Of a DNA stretch of 64,000 nt, positions 21,681-28,992 are shown in pieces. The stretch comes from Cellulomonas sp. JH27-2. Its GTDB lineage: Bacteria > Actinomycetota > Actinomycetes > Actinomycetales > Cellulomonadaceae. Location of the stretch: positions 186,001-250,000 of the forward strand of contig NZ_JACYFR010000006.1 of the NCBI RefSeq assembly GCF_014837175.1, given 5' to 3'. The notes beneath the pieces are model-generated. The model was not told the DNA's origin and did not search any database. It saw only the letters and a list, made by a program, of their open reading frames with translations. Position 1 is the first letter of the stretch, and each line of letters opens with the position of its first letter. The position numbers and the translations under genes were made by a program.

Positions 21681-22699
21681 CGGGCGCCGGCGGCCGCACG
21701 GTCCTGGTGACCGGCGCGAGCGGCATGCTCGGCGGTGGCGTGGCGGCCCGGCTCGTCGCCGACGGGTGGGACGTCCGTGCGCTGCAGCGACGACCGTCCG
21801 GCGTCGTGGGGGCCGCGGACGTGCTCGGCTCGGTCACGGATCCCGACGCGGTCGCGCGCGCGGTCGACGGTGTCGACGCGGTCGTCCACCTGGCCGCCAA
21901 GGTCGACATCGTCGGCCCCGAGCAGGAGTACCGGGCGGTCAACGTCGAGGGCACGCGCACCCTGCTCGCCGAGACGCGGGCCGCGGGCGTCCCGCGCGTC
22001 GTGTTCGTCTCGTCGCCGTCCGTCGCGCACGTGGGCGGCTCGCTCGTCGGGGCGGGGGCCGGTCCGGCCGAGCCGGCGCACGCCCGCGGGCCCTACGCGC
22101 GCACCAAGGCGTCGGCCGAGCTGCTCGCGCTCGGCGCCGACGCGCCCGGCCACCGGGTCCTCGCCGTCCGACCGCACGTCGTGTGGGGGCCGGGGGACAC
22201 CCAGCTGATCGGCAGGATCGTCGAGCGTGCGCGTGCCGGGCGGCTGCCCGTGCTGGGGTCGGGCGCACCGCTCATCGACACGACCTACGTCGACAACGCC
22301 GTGGACGCGCTGGTCGCCGCCGTGGTGGCGCCCGACGACGCCTACGGCGCGGCCTACGTCGTCACGAACGGCGAGCCGCGCCCGGTGCGCGAGCTCATCG
22401 AGCAGATCTGCGCCGCGAACGGTGTGCCCGTGCCGCGGCTGCGCGTCCCCGCGGCACTCGCTCGGGGCGTCGGAGCCGGCCTGGACGCGGCGTGGGCGCA
22501 CCTGCCGCTGCCGGGCGAGCCGCCGCTGACGCGGTTCGTCGCCGAGCAGCTGTCCACCGCGCACTGGTTCGACCAGCGGCGCACGCGCCGGGCCCTGCGC
22601 TGGGAGCCGCGCGTCAGCGTCGACGAGGGCATCGCCCGCCTGGCCGCGCACGCGGGCGTCCCGTGGACGGCGCCCGCGCCCGTCGTCGGGCGTCCCTAG
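21677..22699 (+). CDS. oleD: OleD: NAD(P)-dependent 2-alkyl-3-ketoacid reductase (extended SDR)
   Basis: 340 aa. The Rossmann motif TGASGMLGGGV is at the N-terminus, the SSPSV segment carries the catalytic Ser, and YARTKASAE gives the Tyr-x3-Lys pair. In known systems OleD reduces the OleA product to the 3-hydroxyacid used by OleC. The GTG overlaps the oleBC stop (GTGA). The stop lies just before the hisC promoter, so the cassette ends cleanly. Confidence 0.87.
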   Translation: MTGAGGRTVLVTGASGMLGGGVAARLVADGWDVRALQRRPSGVVGAADVLGSVTDPDAVARAVDGVDAVVHLAAKVDIVGPEQEYRAVNVEGTRTLLAETRAAGVPRVVFVSSPSVAHVGGSLVGAGAGPAEPAHARGPYARTKASAELLALGADAPGHRVLAVRPHVVWGPGDTQLIGRIVERARAGRLPVLGSGAPLIDTTYVDNAVDALVAAVVAPDDAYGAAYVVTNGEPRPVRELIEQICAANGVPVPRLRVPAALARGVGAGLDAAWAHLPLPGEPPLTRFVAEQLSTAHWFDQRRTRRALRWEPRVSVDEGIARLAAHAGVPWTAPAPVVGRP

Positions 22700-22702
22700 A
22701 CT
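22697..22702 (+). promoter_or_regulatory. leaderless promoter -10 (TAGACT) for hisC
   Basis: TAGACT begins inside the last codon of oleD and ends seven bases before the hisC GTG at 22710, giving hisC-hisB a promoter separate from hisD. Confidence 0.65.
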
Positions 22703-22709
22703 CGGTCGC

Positions 22710-23813
22710 GTGACCGCCCAACCGCTGCCGCTGCGACCCGAGCTCGCCGGGCTCGAGCCCTACGGGGCTCCCCAGCTCGACGTCCCGCACCTGCTCAACG
22801 TCAACGAGAACCCGTACGCGCCGTCGGAGCAGGTGGTCGCCGACGTCGCGGCCGCCGTCGCCGACGCGACGCGCGGGCTCAACCGCTACCCGGACCGCGA
22901 CTTCACCGCGCTGCGCGAGGACCTCGCGGCGTACCTGGCCGCCGAGTCCGGCGTCGAGCTGGGGGCTGAGCAGATCTGGGCCGCGAACGGATCGAACGAG
23001 ATCATGCTGCACGTCCTGCAGGCGTTCGGCGGCCCGGGTCGCACGGTCCTGTCGTTCGGGCCCACGTACTCGATGTACCCCGAGTACGCGCGCGACACGT
23101 TCACGGGCTGGGTCGAGGCACGGCGCGAGGAGGACTTCAGCCTGGACGCCGACGTGGCGCGCGCGGCCATCGCCGAGCACGCGCCCTCCGTCGTCCTGCT
23201 GGCGAGCCCCAACAACCCGACGGGCACCGCGCTGCCAGCGGCCACGGTCCTGGCCGTGCTCGATGCAGCATCAGCAGTCCCGGGGGGCTGCGTCGTGGTC
23301 GTCGACGAGGCGTACGGCGAGTTCCGCCGCCGGGGCGTGCCGTCGGCGCTCGAGCTGCTCACGGACCACCCGCACCTGGCGGTGAGCCGGACCATGTCCA
23401 AGGCGTTCGGCCTGGCCGGGGCCCGGCTCGGCTACCTGGCCGCCTCGGTGCAGCTCGTGGACGCGCTGCGCGTCGTCCGCCTGCCGTACCACTTGTCGGC
23501 CGTCACGCAGGCGACGGCTCGGGCCGCGCTCGCGCACAGCGACGAGCTCATGGCGCAGGTGGGCTCGTTGCGCGACGAGCGGGACGCGCTGGTCGGGTGG
23601 TTGCGCGAGCACGGGCTGACCGTCGCGGAGTCCGACGCGAACTTCGTGCTGTTCGGGATGTTCGACGACCGGCGCGCGATCTGGCAGGGTCTGCTCGACC
23701 GGGGGGTCCTGATCCGGGTGGTCGGTCCGGAGGGGTGGTTGCGGGTGTCGGTCGGCACCAGCAAGGAGATGACGGCGTTCAAGGACGCCCTGGTGGAGGT
23801 TGCCGGACTATGA
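22710..23813 (+). CDS. hisC: histidinol-phosphate aminotransferase HisC
   Basis: 367 aa PLP-dependent class I/II aminotransferase making histidinol phosphate. [11 protein letters not shown] near the N-terminus, [19 protein letters not shown] and the PLP lysine in [17 protein letters not shown] are present. The stop overlaps the hisB ATG (ATGA). Confidence 0.95.
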   Translation: MTAQPLPLRPELAGLEPYGAPQLDVPHLLNVNENPYAPSEQVVADVAAAVADATRGLNRYPDRDFTALREDLAAYLAAESGVELGAEQIWAANGSNEIMLHVLQAFGGPGRTVLSFGPTYSMYPEYARDTFTGWVEARREEDFSLDADVARAAIAEHAPSVVLLASPNNPTGTALPAATVLAVLDAASAVPGGCVVVVDEAYGEFRRRGVPSALELLTDHPHLAVSRTMSKAFGLAGARLGYLAASVQLVDALRVVRLPYHLSAVTQATARAALAHSDELMAQVGSLRDERDALVGWLREHGLTVAESDANFVLFGMFDDRRAIWQGLLDRGVLIRVVGPEGWLRVSVGTSKEMTAFKDALVEVAGL

Positions 23814-24415
23814 GCGCGAAGCGCACCGCCCGCATCGAACGTGCCACGAGCGAGTCGAGCGTCCTGGTCGAGCTCGATCTCGACGGCACGGGCCGCACCG
23901 ACATCTCGACGACGGTGCCGTTCTACGACCACATGCTCACCGCCCTCGGCAAGCACTCGCTCATCGACCTGACCGTCAAGGCGACGGGCGACACCCACAT
24001 CGACGCCCACCACACGGTGGAGGACGTCGCGATCACGATCGGCGAGGCGCTGCGTGAGGCGCTCGGCGACAAGCGGGGGATCTCGCGCTTCGGCGACGCC
24101 ACGGTCCCGCTCGACGAGGCGCTCGCCCAGGCCGTCGTCGACGTGTCGGGCCGGCCGTACCTCGTGCACACCGGCGAGCCGGTGGGCCAGGAGTACCACC
24201 TGATCGGCGGCCACTTCACGGGTTCGCTCACGCGGCACGTGCTGGAGTCCATCGCGCACCACGCCGCGTTCAGCATCCACGTGCGGGTGCTCGCCGGTCG
24301 CGACCCGCACCACATCGTCGAGGCCCAGTTCAAGGCGCTGGCCCGGGCGCTGCGGTTCGCCGTGCAGCTGGACCCGCGCGTGGACGGGATCCCGTCCACC
24401 AAGGGTGCGCTCTGA
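23810..24415 (+). CDS. hisB: imidazoleglycerol-phosphate dehydratase HisB
   Basis: 201 aa monofunctional dehydratase, without the N-terminal phosphatase domain of E. coli HisB. The two metal-binding motifs are seen as DAHHTVED and, in the second half, [21 protein letters not shown] is also typical. ATG 23810 overlaps the hisC stop. Confidence 0.96.
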   Translation: MSAKRTARIERATSESSVLVELDLDGTGRTDISTTVPFYDHMLTALGKHSLIDLTVKATGDTHIDAHHTVEDVAITIGEALREALGDKRGISRFGDATVPLDEALAQAVVDVSGRPYLVHTGEPVGQEYHLIGGHFTGSLTRHVLESIAHHAAFSIHVRVLAGRDPHHIVEAQFKALARALRFAVQLDPRVDGIPSTKGAL

Positions 24416-24927
24416 TGCCCGACGAGCAGGGCGTCCCTGACGGGCCCGACGTTCCCGACGACGTCGTCGTCCCCGACGACCTGTCGTCGCTGTTCGCGCC
24501 CGCCGACGAGGTCCCGTCGGTCGCCCTCGTCGTGACGCAGGTGGCCCTGCCGGCGCCGCTCGCCGCGGCGTGCGTGCTCGCGGGTGTGGCCGTCGACGTC
24601 GTCCCGTCGTCCGGCGGAGCGATCGCCGCGCTGCGCGACCCGGCGGCGGCGACCGAGGGTGCCGCCGCCATCTCCAAGCTGCTGCGCGCCAACCCCGTCG
24701 TGCTGCTGGAGCGGCGCGAGGGCAACGTGCGTGCCGTGCGTTGGACCAACGGCGCGGCGGGCGAGGAGATGCCGTCCGGCCTGCTGCTGGCCACTGGCCC
24801 CGGCGTGCTCGAGGACCTGCTGCTCGGCTCCGTCGAGGTGGGCGACCTCGAGGGCGTGGTCACGAGCGTCGGCATGTCGCGCTGGCGCGCGACCAGGCTC
24901 CTGGCGTCGTCGGCCCGCAAGCGCTGA
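24415..24927 (+). CDS. conserved-looking unknown protein downstream of hisB
   Basis: 170 aa, not recognised. The first 40 residues are acidic and Pro/Asp-rich. The rest looks like a compact alpha/beta domain (VALVVTQVALPAPLAAACVL, NPVVLLERREGNVRAVRW) with a basic C-terminus ending in SARKR. No signal peptide or membrane segment. Its ATG shares one base with the hisB stop, so it is almost certainly co-transcribed with hisC-hisB. A histidine-related role is only a guess from position. Confidence 0.75.
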   Translation: MPDEQGVPDGPDVPDDVVVPDDLSSLFAPADEVPSVALVVTQVALPAPLAAACVLAGVAVDVVPSSGGAIAALRDPAAATEGAAAISKLLRANPVVLLERREGNVRAVRWTNGAAGEEMPSGLLLATGPGVLEDLLLGSVEVGDLEGVVTSVGMSRWRATRLLASSARKR

Positions 24928-24939
24928 CCCCAGCCCCGC

Positions 24940-27270
24940 CTACAGGTTGGTCAGGAACGGGGTCAGCGCCGCGGTCGTCGTCTCGTACAGCGCGGCGCGT
25001 GCCTGGGCGACCTGCTCGCGGTAGCGGGCCTGCTCGGTCACGATCGCGGTGCTCAGCTCCGTCAACCGCGCCCCGAGGTGCGGGTCCGTGACCTCGACCC
25101 CCCACTCGGGGCGCCCGATGTCCTCGAGGAAGTAGCGCAGCTTGGCGTGCGAGATCAGGCTGACGATGGGCGTGCCGAGCCCGAACGGGATCATGCCCGC
25201 GTGCCCGCGCATGCCCACGACGAGGGCCGCGTCCCGGTAGCGGCGGGTGGTCTCCTCGATCCCGAGCCGGAAGAAGCTGTCGACCGGGACACGGGTGCCG
25301 TGCTCGCGGAACAGGTCGGTCGCGATCTTCTCGTCCGGGATGGTGTGCGCGCCGACGCGGACCTGCGCGACGCCGTCCAGAGACCGCACGAACGCGTCGA
25401 TCTGGGCGAGGAACGCGGCGTAGTCGTCCTTGAACCGCAGCGCCGAGCGGTCGTAGGCGATGTTGAGGTACACGACGTCCCGCGGCGAGGCCTGGCCGAC
25501 CGGGTCGGCGTAGGCCGTGCCGTCGAGCAGCCCCAGCACCGTCGTCGGGCACGGCAGGTAGGTGACCTTGTCCGCGAGGTCCGACGGGAGCAGCGCCCGC
25601 ACGCGCTCGATCGAGCCGCGGTTGCGCAGCCCGACGAAGTCCGCGCGCTCGACCACGCGCGTCAACGAGTCGCGGAACCGCGACCCGACGAACTCCTGGC
25701 CGGGGAACAGGTTGTAGCCGACGGCGACCAGACCGAGCGGGACCCGGAGCCGCTCCAGGCTCGCGTCGGGCACGTTCCACTGCCAGCCCGAGTTGCCGTT
25801 GGGGGAGGTGTCCGGCAGGAACAGCCCGCCGCCGCCGACCAGCAGGCCGCTCGTCTCGTTGACGGCGTCGACGGCCGCCTCGTCGAACACCTGGTGGACG
25901 TGGACGCCGTGCCAGTCCGCGACGCCGCGCACGTGACCGACCGCCTCGCGGACCGCCGCCGGGAGCAGCACGTCGCCGTAGTTGCCGAGCGGGTCGACGT
26001 AGAACGCGGCGTGCGAGAGCGTGATGCCGTCGGGGTCCACCGTCGCGACCACGTCGTCGTCGGGGGTCGGGCGCGTCGCGCGGGCGTGCACCAGGCGGGC
26101 CTTGTGACGCAGCGGCTCGAGGGAGAGCGCGGCCCGCGCGTGCTCCCGGGCGCCGGGCAGGTCACCGACGATCCACGCGACCTCGGCGAGCAGGACGTGC
26201 GCCTCGGCGGCCCGGTCCGACGTCAGCGCCAGGCTCGCGGCGACGGTGGCGTCGTCGTACCGAGACACGGCGCGGTACGCCGTCGCCAGCTCCAGGGCGT
26301 ACGCGGGGCCGAGCCGACCGACCTCGAGCGCTCTCGACTCGAGCAGCGTCACGGCGGCCGCGAAGTCGCCGGCGGCCCGCAGGGACGCGCTCTCGCGGAG
26401 CACGGCTGCGGAGGTGCGCGCCTCGGGGTCGGCGTCGGACGTCGCGCGCGCCTTGTAGGACCGCGCCGCACCCTCGTCGGCGATCAGCCCCTGCTCGGCC
26501 AGGTGTGCGCACGCGGTCAGGAACGCACGGTCGCTCACGTCGTAGCGGTGCCAGAGCGCCTCGAGGCGGGCGTACCCGTGCTCGCCGCCGTCCCACGGCT
26601 TGAACTTGCCGGTGAAGTGCAGGATCGCGGTGTCCTGCGGCGGCACCCCACCGCGGCGCGTCGCGCGCTTGACCCAGTTGTAGCGGCGCGGCAGGCGCAG
26701 GTAGTCGCCGTCGAGCGCGGCGGTGATGACGCCCTGGTCGTGCCGCTCCAGCTCGTAGGCGCCGCTGCGACCGATCGCGTCGAGGCGATCCGCGAAGTCG
26801 CCGTCCGTGAACGTGTGGTCGAACGCCAGCAGGCCGCTGTTGAGCTTGCGGCCGCCGTCCGAGTCGAAGAACTGGGGGACCGCGGCGAACGGGGCGTCGA
26901 CCTCGAACAGGTCGTCGATCCGGTCGAGCACCACCATGTCCGTGTCGAGCGTGACGATCCGGCGGTAGCCGCCCAGACGGAACACGTCGAGGATGTAGTA
27001 GGCCTTGGTGTACAGGTAGTTCGCGGCGGATCCCTTGGCGTACGTGTCGTAGCGCTCGGTGTCCACACGGACGAAGCGCAGGTCCGGGCGCAGGGACAGG
27101 GCGCGGGAGATGTGGGCGGGCGCGAGGCCGTCGTGCAGGACGACGAAGTCGGCGTCCGCGTCGGGGTTGGTCAGCGTGAGGCTCTTGAGCAGCACGACGA
27201 AGCCGGGGAAGTAGTTGTCGTCGACGAACGCGACGAACGCGTCCCTGCGGGGCGTGGGCACGGGGTTCAC
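24940..27270 (-). CDS. GT8-like glycosyltransferase / TPR / polysaccharide pyruvyl transferase fusion
   Basis: 776 aa. Residues about 5-260 match GT8 glycosyltransferases, with the DxD motif in TLDTDMVVLD (about 108) and the HFTGKFKPW block (about 220). Residues about 300-405 look like TPR-type helical repeats. Residues about 425-740 match polysaccharide pyruvyl transferases (PLGNYGDVLLPAA, VGMRGHAGMIPFGLGTPIVSL). It would add a hexose and perhaps a ketal pyruvate, or use the PST domain as another transferase. The GTG at 27270 overlaps the upstream stop (GTGA); GTG 27261 is an alternative. Convergent with the hisB operon, 12 bases apart. Confidence 0.82.
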   Translation of the reverse strand: MNPVPTPRRDAFVAFVDDNYFPGFVVLLKSLTLTNPDADADFVVLHDGLAPAHISRALSLRPDLRFVRVDTERYDTYAKGSAANYLYTKAYYILDVFRLGGYRRIVTLDTDMVVLDRIDDLFEVDAPFAAVPQFFDSDGGRKLNSGLLAFDHTFTDGDFADRLDAIGRSGAYELERHDQGVITAALDGDYLRLPRRYNWVKRATRRGGVPPQDTAILHFTGKFKPWDGGEHGYARLEALWHRYDVSDRAFLTACAHLAEQGLIADEGAARSYKARATSDADPEARTSAAVLRESASLRAAGDFAAAVTLLESRALEVGRLGPAYALELATAYRAVSRYDDATVAASLALTSDRAAEAHVLLAEVAWIVGDLPGAREHARAALSLEPLRHKARLVHARATRPTPDDDVVATVDPDGITLSHAAFYVDPLGNYGDVLLPAAVREAVGHVRGVADWHGVHVHQVFDEAAVDAVNETSGLLVGGGGLFLPDTSPNGNSGWQWNVPDASLERLRVPLGLVAVGYNLFPGQEFVGSRFRDSLTRVVERADFVGLRNRGSIERVRALLPSDLADKVTYLPCPTTVLGLLDGTAYADPVGQASPRDVVYLNIAYDRSALRFKDDYAAFLAQIDAFVRSLDGVAQVRVGAHTIPDEKIATDLFREHGTRVPVDSFFRLGIEETTRRYRDAALVVGMRGHAGMIPFGLGTPIVSLISHAKLRYFLEDIGRPEWGVEVTDPHLGARLTELSTAIVTEQARYREQVAQARAALYETTTAALTPFLTNL

Positions 27271-28760
27271 CTCAGGCTGATCGTGATGTCGGTGGTGGAC
27301 ACGGCCCGGTCCATGACCCAGCGCCGTTCGTTCTCGTAGCTGTGCGCCGCGGCCACGGGCAGGTGCATGGCCTCCGGGATGCGGTAGGCGCCGCCGTCGT
27401 AGAAGTCGAAACCGATCAGGTCGATGGCGGTGCTGACGTCCAGGAAGTCGATGAGACGCATCGTGTTGAAGCCGGTGGTGGGGACCTTGAAGTCCGCGCG
27501 CTCGGCGGGGGTGAACAGGCTCAGGGCGGGCCAGCGCAGGGACTCGTCCCCCAGGTAGGTCTGGGCTCCGGGCTCGACGTGCTCGACGACGGAGCTGCGC
27601 CACAGGTCCCGCTTGCCGCTGAACACGAGGCGCACGTCGACCGGTACCGACCAGTTGAAGCTGTGCAGATGGATCGTGGCGTGCACGTCGGTCTTGGTCC
27701 CCGTGCGCGGGGCGTCCAGGGCGAAGGAGTTGAACCGCACGACCACGTCGTAGGAGTCGATCAGCGGTCCCGCGTCGTGCTTCAGGAGTCGTGCCGAGTT
27801 GGCGACGAGGCACACCGACTTCCCGTCGAGGTACTGGCGCAGGCCCGACATGTCGAGGGTGCGCAGCGCGACCGCGTCGTCGGCGGTGAGTCGACCGGGC
27901 CGCGGCGCGCGGCGCGCGCCCTCGACGGCGTCGACCAGCGGCGCCAACGGGGCGAGCGGCTCGCCCGCCGCGACGGTGCGCGCGACGAGCGCGTCGAACG
28001 CCGACCCGAACCCGTACCGCTGCTGCGCGCCCCTCGTCGCGGCCAGCGCCGTCGCGAACGTCGCGAGCGCGGGTCGACCAGTGGCGGCGAGGGACTCGGC
28101 GCGCACCCAGGTCTGCGTCGCGTCGGCGCCCACGGGCTCGGTGGCCGGGCCGGACGCTGCGTCGTCGGCAGGGTCGTCGGCACTGCCGGTCAGCTCGGCC
28201 AGCACCGCGTCGAGCTCCGCGCTCGCGGCTGCGTCCCAGCCCCGGGCGTCGTCGTTGGGCAGGGTGACCTGTCGGCCCGTCAGGGCCGTGTACCGCTCGG
28301 CGGCCGACCGGGCGTCGCGGTACTCGCCGAGCGCGTCGAGCGTCGTCGCGAGGCCCAGCCAGCTCGCCTGCGAGACGGGACGGGAGTCGGCCAGCAGCCG
28401 GTACACGTCGAGCGCGAGCGCGTTCTCGCCGGCGGCCTGGGCGCGGCGGCCGACGTCGAGCAGCGACGTGAACAGCGACGGCCAGGCGGCGTGCCACGGC
28501 TTGGCGCCGGACTCGACCGCGAGCGAGCGCCAGGGGTTGCGCCGCAGCTCGGCGAGCGCCTGCGCGTGCGCCAGGACCGCCTGGGTCAGCAGGATCCGCT
28601 CCCACTGCGAGCTCGAGGACAGGCTCGTCGCCGTCGTCGAGACCGAGGCCACCACGGAGGCGTAGCGGCGGTTGATCGGCAGCGACGGTGCCACGACGAC
28701 CGCCGTCCGGCGCACGCCTGCCGCCGCGACTCGTCGGGTTCTGCGCTTGAGGTCCGGCAC
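27267..28760 (-). CDS. GT29 sialyltransferase-like protein with helical N-terminal half
   Basis: 497 aa. Residues 1-300 are Ala-rich helices, partly TPR-like (ALALDVYRLLADSRPVSQASWLGLATTL). Residues about 312-490 show sialyltransferase-type motifs: an L-motif-like segment (SVCLVANSARLL, then IDSYDVVVRFNSF), an S-motif-like VPTTGFNTMRLIDFL, and HSYENE, which fits the H-x4-E VS motif. GT29 is best known in animals, and bacterial members are poorly characterised, so the transferred sugar is unknown. No membrane anchor is evident. The GTG 28760 has GGAAGGA seven bases upstream. Same transcript as the downstream GT8 fusion. Confidence 0.72.
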   Translation of the reverse strand: MPDLKRRTRRVAAAGVRRTAVVVAPSLPINRRYASVVASVSTTATSLSSSSQWERILLTQAVLAHAQALAELRRNPWRSLAVESGAKPWHAAWPSLFTSLLDVGRRAQAAGENALALDVYRLLADSRPVSQASWLGLATTLDALGEYRDARSAAERYTALTGRQVTLPNDDARGWDAAASAELDAVLAELTGSADDPADDAASGPATEPVGADATQTWVRAESLAATGRPALATFATALAATRGAQQRYGFGSAFDALVARTVAAGEPLAPLAPLVDAVEGARRAPRPGRLTADDAVALRTLDMSGLRQYLDGKSVCLVANSARLLKHDAGPLIDSYDVVVRFNSFALDAPRTGTKTDVHATIHLHSFNWSVPVDVRLVFSGKRDLWRSSVVEHVEPGAQTYLGDESLRWPALSLFTPAERADFKVPTTGFNTMRLIDFLDVSTAIDLIGFDFYDGGAYRIPEAMHLPVAAAHSYENERRWVMDRAVSTTDITISLR

Positions 28761-28780
28761 GCGTCGTCCTTCCGGGGGTT

Positions 28781-28857
28781 GGGGCGCTCGGATGTCGAGG
28801 CCGATGACCGGACCCTAGGAGGGGCAGGTGACCGGCAGGGGGCGCTCGGATGTCGAG
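28781..28857. repeat. 19-bp perfect direct repeat in divergent promoter region
   Basis: GGGGCGCTCGGATGTCGAG occurs at 28781-28799 and 28839-28857. Each copy contains a dyad TCGGA-tgtcgag-TCCGA (second copy exact, 28847-28862; first copy with one mismatch). The pair brackets a minus-strand TAGGGT (28812-28817), which is a candidate -10 for the GT29 transcript. The layout resembles paired operators. The rest of the gap 28761-28992 has no gene; GAACAT near 28880 is a possible plus-strand -10. Confidence 0.7.
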
Positions 28858-28992
28858 TCCGACAGGTGGCCGAACGCCAGGTGAACATTGGCCGCCCGCC
28901 TGCGCAGGGCGTCGCGACCGACGTCCGCGACGCGGCACCCTCGACGTCGAGGGCGTGCGCACCCGGGCGCCCCGGACGTGGACGAAGGACTG

